From contig JADFUC010001534.1 of NCBI GenBank assembly GCA_019722365.1, forward strand, positions 62,001-126,000: DNA of 64,000 nucleotides, in the 5' to 3' direction. A program made the translations under genes and the position numbers. This DNA comes from Lithospermum erythrorhizon. Taxonomy: Eukaryota > Streptophyta > Magnoliopsida > Boraginales > Boraginaceae. Each line of letters starts with the position of its first letter. Position 1 is the stretch's first letter. The notes under the pieces were generated by a model, which saw only the letters and a list, made by a program, of their open reading frames with translations, did no database searches and was not told the origin of the DNA. Of the stretch, positions 1 to 13,400 are shown one piece after another.

Positions 1-3000
1 TAAAGCTTTGATTTGGCAGGCTAGAATTGATATGAGCTTGGTATGAGCTCATGCTTGATTTGAAGTTTGTTTTTGTCTTGATTTGAGGTTGGATATGTGT
101 TGTGGTCTTGATGGAAGGAGTATCTTTCTCTTGCGTCTCTTTAGTGTGAGCGTTCGCCCGACTCGACACTTAGTTACGAAGAGAGAACTTGAGTAAGTTT
201 TTAGATGTCACAATATGAGCTTCTTTTTTCTTCTCAGGTTTGGAAGTCCCACCCGAACGTTGGATCATATTTAGCCAGTAAAAGAGGCTGCCGAGGGTAG
301 AGAGCGCGTGCCACTTTGTTTGCAATGATACTGTTCAAGTATCGTGTGCCATATGCTTGATTATAAAGTTTTAGGGGAGTATTCCTTGTATGATGACGCA
401 AGTCGGTATGTTTGGATGCACTTGCTAATGGTTGATGACTACGATAGTCTTATCGCTGCATTTAAGTTCGGGCTTTACGTCAATTGATGAAATCTATAAC
501 TGGTTCTTCCTTTCTTTAGCAGTAGCCGTTAACCGTCATCTTGCGACAGATTCTCTTTATGCTTGAAGAAATGGTTGAAGAATTTGCTTTCGATTGAGTC
601 AACTATCTATTAAAGGCGAGCTCAATCGGTATTATCTTAGTTGAGCGAATCCTCGTGAAGCGGCCAATTGTTTGACCATTTCATTCCATGATCAGCGTTG
701 TTGCACGTTTTAACAAAAGTCGGCTATATGTTGTTTTGGGGTTCCCAGTTCCATCGCAGTATTGGAACTTGGGTGGTTGATAATACTGGGCATCTTGAAT
801 TAGTCTATCTTGAGGTGTAGGACTTTATATAAGTATATGAGGGTACCTCCCGGTTTTCATGACCTTTTATTGCCCAGGTATGTACTCCGCTTCATGGCTA
901 GTATTTCTTTGGAATCATCCCATCTACTAGAATGATTGGAGTTTCTACTGTGTTCCTCAGTGGTCCATGTGATGAACTCGAGGCATTATATGGAGATTGT
1001 TGGAACGTTCCGTACTCGTTCCTAGAGGCTAAGGGGCGCTACTCCTACTTGAGTGACTTCGGCCAGTTCTTTCTCATGCTCTTGATCGTATCTTTCTGAT
1101 ATTTGAGAGCGATAGAGTCATCTTGTTACATCTTTGCCTTGAGTTTTCTACCATCCATTAGGGTAGCCATCTGTTCTTCAGTGGTAATACCGATCATCAT
1201 TGTTGGTGCTAGGAAGTCTGCGAGGCGGTGAATGAGCTAAGCTACATTGTAGATCGCGGTGGGTGTCACTTGGGTATAGAACATGATTTGCTTGAGTTCT
1301 CCGACGTTCGGCCGTCGAGAAATGTATACGTTGAAACAAAGAGCGTCACGTACGGTGTATAGTGCACACAGGCGCTAGCTGTCATGTTTATCCTCTTGAG
1401 GGCTCACAGCGATATGTTAGCCAAAGAGATCTCAAAGGGGTTTTCTATAGACATCTCTGTAATTCGATAATGACGGTAGTTGAAAGTCCTACCGGGCGTG
1501 CCACTTGGTACGTAATGCAAAGAATAATTTTCTTATTTATGATGGGTACAAAAATAGAACCCGTTGTAGGGAAAATTTCCTTAGTGTATAGGTTTGTCAA
1601 TCGAAGAGAGGATCATTGTCCAGAAAATATTTCGTAAGCGTCTCACGAGGATTTGGTGAGATGTTTGTCTTCAACGGACTTGAATTGGGGTTGATAAGAG
1701 CTTAGTATGAGCTTTCAGTTTGATTCGATCTTGATTTGACTTGATTTGGAGGCTGGATGTAACTCCCATTACGAAATTTGGATATGTGTTTGGTTTTGAG
1801 CTGGATGGCGTCTCCACGTGTTGGTGTTGTTGGACTTGATCTTTGTGCTTGGACTTGATCTCGGAGTACATTTTAGGCAGGCGGACTCACATGGCGTTTG
1901 TAGTGTGGGACCTAGCAGTTTGACCTCGACGGGGGTTTGATTTAAGCTATGAAGTAGTATTAGCCAGATTGTGCTAAAGGCGACACCGCTTGTTTGTTGT
2001 TGTAGTGATGATCGTGCCAGGAATGTGGAGCGTTCCAGCCTTGTTGATGGAACTAATCAACTAAACATGGGCCTTAATGCGTGTTTCTTTGGAATCAAGC
2101 TATAGGGAGGCTGAGCATTCGGTATATTCACTATATCCCAGAAGCGATGAATCGAATCTAAGATTTATCTAGTGTTCATTCAAAAGAAATTTGAATGTCG
2201 TAGAATTTCTTGAGCTTGTCACTGAATATTCGAGAAGCGTTCTTGAAAATGCAGGCGATTCTCATAGATTTACTTCAAACTCAAGAATGCTGCGTTTGTC
2301 ACGGTGATCTTTGAAGCTCCTATTTTGGCTACCTGGAGGTGTTTTCCAATCACTACGTGGTGTTTCTTTGAGGTTTATAGATTTAACTTAGAAATTTGAG
2401 ATCGTTCTCACGTATTTTTCTCAAGTGATTTCTGAATATTTTACGATGATTTTTTCTCATGGCATTTTCAAACAAGGGGAAGTTTATATAGTACTCCGAG
2501 AAACTGAATCTTCGACACGATTTGTTGGTTCGTTTTAAATTAGATCACGATCTTAGTTGAATTTTGAAGGCGAAGATCACGAGCTGTCGAAGTTTTAAGG
2601 AACCACTTTGTCTCCGATAATTAAAGAAAGAGAACATTTGTAGTAATAGGAAGAAGATTTCGGATCAGCACTTACATGTGAATATATTTTAATGTGCTTT
2701 TTGAGCCTCACAGTGCTTCGTTTAGACCCTCTTTCACACACTCTTCATTTTAAGCCACGTGGCTTCCAGAAAAACTTATTTAGACCATATCGCGAAATTA
2801 ACCAATAAAATTGGGGATTTTCGAGCCCCTAATTTTTAATTGGCATTTAATTGAGGAGTATTTTCTGAAAACCATTGCTCGACTTAAAAGTAGGATTAAT
2901 TCATGTATAAGCCCTTATTTTGACTTGATTAATTCCACCGGGCTTAATTCTCGGGGAACCATTTCGATTTAGGGTTTAATCGAGAACCCTAATTAGCCAC

Positions 3001-3090
3001 GTGACATTTTTAAAGACTCGATTATCAATTAATTTGATTAATTCGTCTTAATCAATTTAATTGATTATTTTAATAAAATTTTGATGTCTA
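1..3090. other. Decayed repetitive DNA, no gene recognised
   Basis: No open reading frame here gives a recognisable protein. The stretch is less A+T rich than the rest of the intergenic DNA and looks like the worn body of a large retroelement, but I see no domain that proves it. Two segments about 1.67 kb apart resemble each other in direct orientation (about 10-125 and 1679-1815; shared words such as GAGCTT-GTATGAGCT, GATTTG-AGG-TGGAT and TATGTGTT). The end of the stretch (about 2700-3090) has the feel of an LTR, but no partner was found in the window. Confidence 0.3.
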
Positions 3091-5062
3091 CAATATCTTA
3101 CAACTTCAATATGACTTAAAGGCATGGTTTGATTGTACTCCACTCACTAAACTAAGATTTTTTCCAATAAGTTTTTTTTCTTAATATGGGTTTAACATGA
3201 TTTAATTTGAAGCATAATAAAATAAATATATTCTTTTTTATTTCACTAAATTTTTATCCTACATGGTTTTTAGTAAGGTTTTGTGAAGCAATGTGCTTAC
3301 TTGGCCCGAACATCGAGGTGTTATAAATTGTCATTGATGATGTCCATTAGTGATTCAATTAAAGGATTTCAAGGAGACAAACAAAGTGTGAAGCTTGAGT
3401 CAGCATTATGACCTCTCAGTCTACGTCTCTTGTAATCTGCGGAGGGAGTTAATCTCGGGATCTTCACCGATTGATCAGGGTATTTAGAGAACTTTCGTTT
3501 AGCGAAACTGATCTGAGATTCGGCTCATATAGAGTGAGGCATGGCTGCGTAAAAGAGGCGAAGTGCGGTCTTGGCTATTTCTGGTTTACTGCTTACCAAA
3601 GAGCATAATTAGTTATTAATTAGATTTGAATTACTTACCCCATTTATTATTATTTAGAGATCTAAATGCATTATGAGTAATATCACCAAGTAGTCATGAG
3701 ATTAGTAGTGGTTCTATAATGAAGTCTATTGTTTGTATTAGAATAATCAATACAACATTCTTCTCCTCCATTATCTTAGTCACATGTCTATTTCCTTTAT
3801 TATTCTTTGTAGCTTATATTTATAATACTAACAATGTTAAAAGCCAAATCACAATAGAGAACACAGTACAATAGTTGCTCATGCAATCTTCGTATGAAGG
3901 TCTTTGGATTCGATTATGACGGTCTTATAAAAACTTTCTCCATTTGAAATGTTAAAACAAACATGTAGGACTAGTTAAAAACCATCTGTGAATTATATTA
4001 AAATGGAGGGCGTATGGTCGAGCTAGAATTATGAATGTATGAGGTCCTAGTAAGTAGACATGGCATTTAATAATGATATATACCCAGCAAGAAAATGACT
4101 CTGCTCCCCATCAAATTTATTTAATGGTGCCACATGTATAAAACGAAGCATTGAATCAATTAACTGAAATGGTACGTATACTTGTTAGTGCTCGTTTATT
4201 CGAACATTCACTTTAAAAAAAATATTAATATACGCACACCCCAAACAGTGGTTGTGACAAAGTTTCATTAGTAGGTATGAAATTAACAATTTTTAATTTA
4301 TATTTCAACACTGGTTCTATAAGCACACCTCAAACAGTGTCAAAAATAGGTATGAAATTACTATACTCGCCCCTCCCTATTTATAAATGTAGTATTTGAC
4401 AGAGTTTCATTACTGGAAGAAAAATACTATTTTCATGTAACTTTAACACCGTGATGTTTTTAGTCCCACTCGTATTTCAATATATTTAAGTGCTTTTGAA
4501 TACCCACTCCAAAATGAATGACGATATCGAACACTCACTTTAAATACCGAAAATCCTCCTTTGTTGGAAACCATAAACTTCGAGACATAACTAAATTGAT
4601 AAATGAGTTGTTAAGGAATGAAAGTTCTTAAAGGGAAAACACGTCTTGCCAATCGGTGTTGGTTTGATTCATGGGAGTAATAGTCCCTAGATCGGATCTC
4701 GATGCAATTGGTCAACATACTAATAGTAACCCTGACAAACAACGAAACATACCACATTTTACATCGTATGTTTGTTTTGCTACACGGCAGGGATGACATA
4801 GAGCTCTTAATATATTAGGGTTCAACATTTTTGTAATAATTGTGCACTAAATTTTTTTTAAAAAAAAAGATTTACTAGGACACCACACGAGCCCATATAG
4901 CTAGCTCGCTACGGATGTTATTTGATTACTATCTTTCGTTTTATTAGTCATTTGACAGTATTAAACAGATTTTATTTTTCTAATATATTTTGATTCGCTT
5001 TTTATGAAATTATCAACTAACCATTATATTTCTTAAATGATTATTTCCTACACTTCACTTTT
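3091..5062. other. Intergenic, A+T-rich, nothing coding seen
   Basis: No gene or element could be supported. A short local duplication is visible near 4235-4360 (two passages with CACACC-CAAACAGTG followed by AGGTATGAAATTA). Small open frames here have no protein-like composition. Confidence 0.4.
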
Positions 5063-5411
5063 TGATAGATGCATTGTTTGGTGGTTCCATTTGTGATTAA
5101 TGTGCATTGGGTTCATTACTCAATTGTATGCTCAGAATCAATTAGTCGGGAGTTGGTTAAGAAGTTAAGCTTAAGCATAAAGGAATGCTGATGTGGCATA
5201 TTAATCCAAGTGTATACATCTTATTAGCCTGAACTATAAATAGGTGTAAGATGACTCATTAACCAATTAATCAATCAATTAAATACAAAAATCTTTTTTT
5301 CCTATTTCTCTCTCTCTTCTAACTGTCAACCCGCCTCTTCTACTCTTAGCTCTCCACTCCATCAAGCTTCTCGCGTAGCTTCAATGGTTTCTTTCCGGCT
5401 TAATTTTCCAC
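5063..5411 (+). repeat. 5' LTR of the copia element
   Basis: It ends just before the primer binding site and carries a TATA box (TATAAATA, about 5236-5243) that would drive element transcription. The central part matches the 3' copy around GGAGTTGGTTAAG and GGAATGCTGATGT. The left border is approximate. Confidence 0.55.
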
Positions 5412-5428
5412 CATGGTAATAGCCTTTG
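5412..5428 (+). other. Copia primer binding site (tRNA-iMet)
   Basis: TGGTAATAGCCTTTGGG is a worn version of the plant tRNA-iMet-complementary TGGTATCAGAGCC. It lies directly after the LTR, at the place where minus-strand synthesis would begin. Confidence 0.6.
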
Positions 5429-8400
5429 GGCTGAGTAATCAAACAAAAATAGAGCAAAATCCACCAAATCAAACGGTTCCAAATCAAAATCAAATGAATC
5501 AAAATCAAAATCAAAGTCAAACACAAAATGCGAATGAGAATGAAGTTTCGCAATTCAAAGTTGATGATCCGTTGTTTCTACATTCTTCGGATCATTCGAG
5601 CTTAGTTCTAGTATCCGATTTGCTTACTGAGATGAACTATGTGTCGTAAAGTCGTTCGATGACGACGCTTTCAGAAATCCGATAAATGGAGAATTCTAGG
5701 TTCCAAAGACCAAATGAGTCCACCCTACAAGCAACGGAGGAATTAAAATTCCTTACCCCATATCATGGATTATGAACTCTGTGTCAAAGGAGATAAGTAG
5801 AGGTTGTATGTTTGCTGAAAATGAGAAGGATTTGTGGCATGAGATCAAAGAATAGTATGAGGGTTGTAATGGCCCAAAAATGTATGAATTAAGGAGGAGT
5901 ATCTACTCTATTAAGCAAGGAGGGGACTCAATTGCTATTTTCAATAACAACCGAAAAGGCTACAGACGAAAGTTAAATTGCCTTTATGCCGAATCATAGG
6001 AGATATAATGATCTTCGTAGTTCTTAAATGGGATAGAGATTTAGTACGATACAGCCGAGAATCAGATTTTACTCTAGAGCCTTTACCTTCCTTTGCAAAA
6101 GCTTATTCAATTATCACAAATGTTGAAAAGAAAATAGTCAAGTTCATGGAATAGTAACGGAGAATGTCAGAATTCTACCACGCAGCGGGCGCATATGGTA
6201 GACCATGTGGTCGATAAGAGGCCCGAATTTAGGGAAAGAAAGTATGTAGATAAGTCACAGATGAAATGTGACTTTTGTTGTAGGGTAGGTCATCTTAAGT
6301 CAGGATGCTTCAAGATCATTGGCTATCCTGAAAAGTGGCCACCTACAGGGAAAACATACAGAGGGGCGCAGCAAATATAGGCCAACAGATGCTAGCACAC
6401 CTTTTGGAGATATGAGAGATAATGTTGCACATAAGCAGAGGATAGATGTTATAGCTCACATGGTCAATTTTGCTGACTATGATGATTTTGTAGGTAACTT
6501 TCCAACTCAGTGTCAAGATGTAGCTATGTGTGATGAGTTTGGTTCTTGGATAATAGATAGTGGGGCTTCAACCTATGTGTGTAGCAATATTTCCTTGTTC
6601 AGTTCAAAAAGTACACTAAATTGCACCATATCTGTTAAGTTTCCGATGATTCCGCTTAAGAAAGTCACTTCACAAGGTAGTATCACAGGTTACCTAACGT
6701 CTAGTTTTGCAAGACTGAGTGTATATTAGCACCTTCAAACATAATTTGCTGTTAGTGAGTAAACTGTGTAGAACTTCAAGGATTCATGTTGACTTCTATC
6801 CTGATTTTTATGTATTATGGTGACTTTAGTTCTCATAAAGTTCTTTGTAAAGGGTAAAGAAAAAAGCGGATTTGTACATGTTGGAATTCTAGTTCCTTCT
6901 TTAAATATGAGCCTCCGTTATATATAATGCCAGGTATAAATGAATAAAACTGATGCTAAAGACATTGATCTTTGGCATCACTGGCTTGGTCATTGTTCTT
7001 CAAATATTTTGAAACATGTATTAGATTTGAATAAGGATACTTTGTTGTCGCGAACACCTTGCTCGATACGCCCTTGAAGAAAACAAAGATGAAATGTCTT
7101 TTTTCATCCTAGCCATACCAGACTCAATGCACTTGTTTCAATTGATTCATCTTGACCTTTGGGGACCATATAAAATCACAACTAGAACTGGTGCCAAGTA
7201 CTTTCTTACAGTCCTAGAGGATTATAGTAGAACAACATGGAAATTCATGGTAAGGTCTAAAACAAAAATTGTTACTATGATCAAACAACTTTTTAGCATG
7301 ATTTAGAATCAATTTTCCAAGTCCATCAAATGCATCAGAAGATAAAATGGATTAGAGTTTGTCAATCATGAGCTAGCTCTATTCTTATCTGATCTAGGTG
7401 TCTTCCATAAAAAATCATGCCCTTATACTCCCCAACAAAATGGAAGAGTAGAAAGAAAATACCAACATTTATTACAAGTCGCTAGATCCCTTCTTTTTCA
7501 ATCTAGTCTTCTAGAGTTATATTGGGGAGACTCTCTTTTGACAGCCACTCACATTGTAAACAAGCTACCGACACCAGTCTTGGACTGAAAATCACCTTTT
7601 GAAGTGTTATGTAATAGGAAATCTGATGTCACTAGTATGAGAGTATTTGGAAGCTTATGTTTTGCTGCAAATACATCACCTCACAAAATAAAGTTCAATA
7701 TGAGATCACATCCTGCTGTTTTCTTAGGCTATCCTTCATTTCAAAAGGCATACAGGTTATTAGATTTACAAACTCACAAAGTTTTTATTTCTAGAGATAT
7801 ACTTTTTCATGAAAATATTTTTCCTTTTAAGAATCCTGATTCAATAAAGCAGTTGCAGTCCATAGTTGATCCTGATAGTAGACCTCTTGTTCCACTTTCT
7901 TTGGATCCTTCATATGAAATAAGCATACACTCACCTATTCTTTCTTCTAATGTGCCCATTGTTGTTAATCCTGAGGTGAATGCTGAGTCTAGTTCTACTT
8001 TATCTCATGATCAGTCCTTGGACAATGAAGTGTCACATGTTCCACCTATTGCATTATTACCTTCAAGGCAATCTACTAGAATTAAAAATCAGCCTTCCTG
8101 GCTCAATGATTACATTGTCAATTCTCTCACTGATAATGAAGTTCCCTCCTATATTGTTGCCCATTTGATGTTTGTTGCTAATCTAGCTAAAGTCCAAAAA
8201 CCATACTCTTACAAACAGACTTGTACTAATACTAATTATATAGATGTTATCTAAAAAAAACTTCATGCTTTAGAGGAGAATGAGACATTAGATCTTGTCA
8301 CCTTACCTGTTGCAAGAAACCAATTGGTTGTAGATGGGTGTACAAATTCAAGTGTAAGCCAGATGGTTTAGTAGACAAGTACAAAGCTAGACTGGTTGCA

Positions 8401-9580
8401 AAAGGTTATAATCAAATAGAGGGAGTGGACTTTTATGATAGTTTTTCTCCAGTGGCAAAGACAGTCACAGTTAGGCTGTTTCTTGCTATGGCAGCTGCTA
8501 AACAATGGCCTTTGTACCAGTTGGATGTTAATAATGCTTGTCTTCATGAATTTTGGATGATGAGGTGTATATGACAGTCCTTGAGGGTTACACCAAGGCT
8601 TCACCTTAGCAAGTTTGCAAACTTAAAAGGTCTTTATATTGTTTAAAACAGGCTAGTAGGCAATGGAACTTGGAATTCACAACTAAGCTCAAGGATTATG
8701 GATTCAACCAATCTTATAATGATAATTGCTTATTTGTCATGAGTACAACTACTTGTTTCATGGTGTTGGTTGTGTATGCATGATGTTTCATCATTGGATC
8801 GTAGGATAATATTAAAGGGCCATGACTTTATAGACAATTCACTATCAAGGATCTTGGAGTTGCCAAATATTTTCTGAGAATTGAGATAGCCAGGTCAACT
8901 GTAGGAATGTATTTGTCGTAGAGGAAGTATGCATTGATATCATAAAGACTTTAGATTAGAAGGTGCTAAGCCAATAAGTTACTCTATTATATGCTCCGTA
9001 TTCTCCATTACTCATGTATGTAAAGCGCTTTTATTAAAATTGGTTGAGGCTTTATTTGACTTTACAAGACCAACTTCAAGCGATATGTCAGTCTAAACAT
9101 CAGCCATTCATGCAATGATCCACACAAATATCATTGATGTTGTAGTTCATGTGGCCAAGCATCTCAAAAGTGCTCCAAGTCGTGGTTTCATTCAACTGCT
9201 TTAATTCTTTCTCTACAACTTATCAGGATAAATTTGACTAAATGCAAGGTGATATGAAGTCTCTGTGGATCGGGTTATTTCATTCTACTAAGCAAATTCC
9301 TTTGATCCTCGAAAGTCCAAGAAACAAAGCACGCCTCCGTGATCCTCGGATGAGACAGATAGAGCCTAGCTGACACATCGTAAGATCAAGCCGTTTACCT
9401 ATTTTTTCCATGATCTACACATCCCTTTTGCTGGTCCTATTCCTCTTCTATGTAACAACAAATCACCGTGGCATATGATGGAAAATCCGCCTTCCCATGA
9501 ACGGACTAAACATACACAGAACGCCACTTAGTCCGAGATCATTACAAAATGCCCCGATTCAACCATCTCACATTTCTACT
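5413..9580 (+). pseudogene. Copia gag-pol polyprotein, broken
   Basis: These remnants are visible: a copia gag N-terminal motif (DPLFLHSSDHSSLVLVSDLL, about 5563-5625; Retrotran_gag_3 type) after a Gln/Asn-rich leader; a CCHC zinc knuckle (CDFCCRVGHLKSGC, about 6267-6310); a protease active-site motif WIIDSGAS (about 6547-6572, Ser in place of the more usual Thr); a GAG-pre-integrase motif (DLWHHWLGH, about 6968-6994); integrase core (HLDLWGPY, about 7150-7172) and its C-terminal part (VFGSLCFA to FISRDILFHE, 7640-7815); reverse transcriptase ([11 protein letters not shown] to LYQLDVNNA, 8380-8540); and RNase H (CNNKSPWHMMENP, HERTKH, about 9450-9515). Stops and frameshifts separate all of them, so no functional protein is expected. 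The longest uninterrupted stretch is the integrase C terminus (about 7604-8254). Confidence 0.85.
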
Positions 9581-9690
9581 AAGTGAGGAATCGGCCGATG
9601 CTTTACGGCTGGGTCCCGCCACTCTTCGCCTTCTTCCCATTGTTGTCCAAGATGCATTTTCTTCTGACAATTACATCTTGAGGGGAGAAT

Positions 9691-9816
9691 GATCGCATAT
9701 AAATATCAAGTCAGCAAGTAATTCAGTTTATCAAAATTACAGACACCATTACTCCACTATGTCAATCAATTAGTTGGAGTTGGTTAAGACTTAGTTACAT
9801 AGTGGAATGCTGATGT
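9691..9816 (+). repeat. 3' LTR of the copia element, truncated
   Basis: It follows a purine tract (GAGGGGAGAATG) and repeats the 5' LTR block GGAGTTGGTTAAGA through GGAATGCTGATGT. The rest of the LTR is missing because the sequence changes to an unrelated repeat at about 9817. Confidence 0.6.
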
Positions 9817-9825
9817 TTCTTAAAT

Positions 9826-10410
9826 TTATTAAATGGGCTCGGGGCCACACTCCAAGAGAGAGGTAGCACACTTTATAAGTTCAAAAGAGACACCATCCAC
9901 AACCAATTGGGCGATAGGTGGGAGAGTCTAGTTTATATAAATGATGAACTCTCTCTCCTTATTTTTCAATGTGGGACAATCACATGTGAACTTTGGGGTT
10001 ATTATGAGCCAAATCTCAACACTCCCCCTCACGCGAGGTCCTTTTGTTTATTTGTTTGAAAGTTTTTCAGCTTCAAGGCCCAATTTTTTATTTATACCCA
10101 TGTCAAGAATTCATGGCCTGGAGCAACATATTGAATTTATTAAATGGGTTCGCTCACATCTTCATAAGAGAAGAGATTTATGTTCAAAGAGTTCATCCTA
10201 AAATCAATTGCGATACGGGTAGCTCCTTAGTTTATATAATGATGAACTTCTTATTTTTCAACGTGGGGACAATCACATGTGAACTTTTTGCTATTGGGGA
10301 GCCAAATTCAACACTTCATACATGTCCTTTTTTATTTGTTTTTTTCTTTTTAGCCCATCGGGATGCCATGATTATTCCACATTGAAAATAAGGAGAGAGT
10401 TCACTACTTA
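9826..10410. repeat. Duplicated GTGGGACAATCACATG repeat block
   Basis: Two direct copies about 308 bp apart (about 9826-10024 and 10134-10315) share ATTTATTAAATGGG at the start, AGTTTATATAA-TGATGAACT in the middle and GTGGGA-CAATCACATGTGAACTTT followed by AGCCAAAT-TCAACAC at the end. A third copy of the GAACTCTCTCCTTATTTT-CAATGTGG core lies in reverse orientation at about 10376-10404, so the block ends in an inverted tail. I see no coding. It sits exactly between the cut copia LTR and the hAT element and probably took part in the rearrangement. Confidence 0.6.
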
Positions 10411-13400
10411 AGGGCAGCCAGTTCGTTGACCGGGCAAATCCCGAACAGTCCGAACCACCCGATCGACTGTCCAAAAGTCCATCCAAGATGGACCGATCCG
10501 TCCGATCTAAGATTCGATCCGCATCCGGATCCGGACAAAGGGACGAAACCGATCCGATCTCGATTCTAAAAAATAAATAAATAAAACTCTATTACTCAAA
10601 CTCAAGCCGTTAGCCGAATGAAAATCAAACATCTAAACTCACTCAAATTTCGCCGCCACTGGATCCGATTTCTAAATGGGCAAATTCACCCCTAAATTTC
10701 ACTAACTCGCCGCGTTTCTAATTCCCTCCCATTTCTCTACTGATTCCGCCTCTTTCCTCCGAAGCTTTAACGGTCCTATTAATCCAACTATCCCCCATTC
10801 TCAATATTAATAGTTAGTTTTCTTCCTTTAATTTTTAAAATTGAAAATATGTTTTGATTCTTGGTTTAATTAGTTTAATTCATGTAAACGAAGTTTGATT
10901 TTTGAAAAAGGAAGTAGGTTACGAATTGTTATTTGATTTTTGTGTTATTAATTTATTATTTTCGAATTGTTATTTTTTTGTATTTTCGATTTTTTTTTGT
11001 ATTAGGTTTAATTATTTTTTATACTTTCGAATTGTTAAATATGTTTTAATTAGTTTATTTTCATTTATTTTTTGTATTGTAATCCAGAGTTAATGCAACA
11101 ACAATACTGGTCAATTTCTCAAAATGTTGTCCTATTAAATTGATATGTTATTCATCATGTTCAAATGCTTAAACAATATGCAAGTCAGTTCTTTTTACAT
11201 ATTCAAGTTGGTTCTTATTATAAATTTGTAAGTGAAGCGATCATGGTACTTTAAATGTAATACTCCGTATTATCTATAAGTATAAGGGACAATACGAGTA
11301 CAAAAACATCAGTATAAAATGATATCCATCAAACAAAGATTTGAACTCAATGTGAAAATGTAAAATAGCAGCGAGTACGTGTTTTTTCTTAAAATACAAA
11401 TATGTTAGTCACCACATCTACGTAAATAGAGTGTAATCCGCATCAAACCCGATGCTATAGTTTCTCTTCCGATTTTATTATTTTGGCCTATATGAGTATA
11501 ATTTAGCTAATGTGTTGTATTGAAATCGTATAAGTTTGTAATCGATAATGTTCGACAAAGTGGTAATTAATATGTCTTTTTCAAGATTCTTCAATTACCC
11601 CACCATGGATGAATATGATGACGCTCGAGACCATCTGGTGATGCCGAGACCATCGGGGAATAGAGGTTGGGGAGTCAATGATATCAACAACAGTTGAAAG
11701 TGTCAAAGTGGGTCAACTGCTGATCACCCACCTGAGCTTGCTGCAGAAAGGTGCCCTACCAAAAAAATCTATCATTCATACGTAATGGAGATTATTATAG
11801 TCTTACCATACGGTACAAGAAAATGGAAGTGCAAATGAAAGAACTATGTATGTTGTTGGACAGAAGTATAAAAGCACTTCAAACGTAAAAACACTTACAG
11901 CACTGCTGAGGAGGAAGTTGAACTTAGTTCGGAAAGTAGAAAATCTCCTTCACACAATCTAAGCTTAATCTTGGTGATTTAAGTTCCAAAGGTTCTAACT
12001 TCGCTACTTGGCACACAATCATGCTAAAGTTAGAGAACTAGCTGCTCATATGGTTTTAGGTCATGAGTTTCCTTTTAGTATTACATGAGTCATCTTTAAT
12101 AAGTTTCTCAAAGAGGATATATCCCTGTATCAAAGGATAACTGTAATAATAATTTTGAAGAGTAATCAGAGACTTTTTATGATGACGAGAAAGTTAAATG
12201 AAAAAATCTAGTTCGTTAATAGGATTAGTTTGACCACCGATTTTGTAGCGGTCTGGGGATAAATGATTGGATATACGATCATATCGCTCATTTTATTGAT
12301 TCCAAACGGCAACTCAACAAAAGAGTCTTGCCATTTACTAATGTTCCTCCACCTCATTCGAGAGGTTATCGCTAGAGAATTGCTAGTGTTATGGATGATC
12401 GCACACGTGAAAAAAGTTGTATCCATTTCTGCTGATAATGCTTCCGCCAATTTACACCGTATCGCTAGGGTTAAAAGACTCCGATTTTATAATAGGGAGA
12501 AATCTACCTCTTCGAGGTAAGTTATTTCATGCGAGGCCAGGCACATATATTGAACTTGTCGGGTTCAAGATGGTCTTGAAATAATCAAGCTTCTATAGTT
12601 GATCGACACAAATGTGCGCGAGCATTCTGCTGAATTCTCGAGACTGTGCAAAGCATTTAAGAAAATAGCCGATTTAGCTACAACTGGTAGGTCCAAGCTG
12701 ATACCAAAACTACGGAACCTCTACATGGTCGATGCGTTGTCTAATCGCCCACTTTTATAAAGATATCCGCCTAGATATGCAGAGGAAAATGGTGCTTTTA
12801 TTCATTATTTGCCCGATGATCTCTCGGACGGAGATGGTTTATGATATCCGCCGCTTCCGGAGGTTTTCGTCGATGTTAAACAATTATAAGTGGCACTCTT
12901 ATCCCACCGTGAATTTGTTTCTAGTCAACTCTATGGTGAAAGTGTTACCTTGATAAGCACACAGCGAGGGATCGACTAAGCCCCACTTACAAATTCTGCA
13001 AAGGAAATTCAAGATCAAGTATGATAAGTATCATAATAAAGTAATACATCGATCTCCACCGGAGCGCTTCGATCCAAGGTATTATTTGTATAAATTATTT
13101 TTGTTTGTTCCCTATATTTTACTTGTTGCTTGTTTTACTTCAAGTTGTATAATTCTATTTTGTTGCCTAATACCTTTTAGGTATAAGATGATTTTTATTA
13201 TTCGGGGTTTATCAATTCTTGTATCCATGCTGTGGGACGGAAGCCAAAACTTATCAAAACGAGCCGGCATGTAACTTATTCTCCCCTGCTTAAGCCTCTG
13301 TTAAGAACAAGCTTTCAAAAATGATGATGTTCTCAACAAGGCCAATCTTAGCCGCGCCTAATGAATGCTCGGGTCGGGGAAAGAGGAGTTTTATTGTGAC

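Larger units (their letters stand above)
5063..9816 (+). mobile_element. Ty1/copia LTR retrotransposon, degenerate
   Basis: The order of domains on the + strand is LTR, tRNA-Met-type primer binding site, gag, zinc knuckle, aspartic protease, GAG-pre-integrase, integrase, reverse transcriptase, RNase H, purine-rich tract (about 9682-9694) and a truncated 3' LTR. Integrase before RT is diagnostic of Ty1/copia. The coding part is broken by many stops and frameshifts, so it cannot move by itself. LTR similarity is limited: about 80 bp near 5110-5195 match 9745-9816 with several indels. This points to an old insertion whose 3' LTR was later cut short at about 9816, where another repeat begins. The outer 5' border is uncertain by tens of bases. 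Confidence 0.85.
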
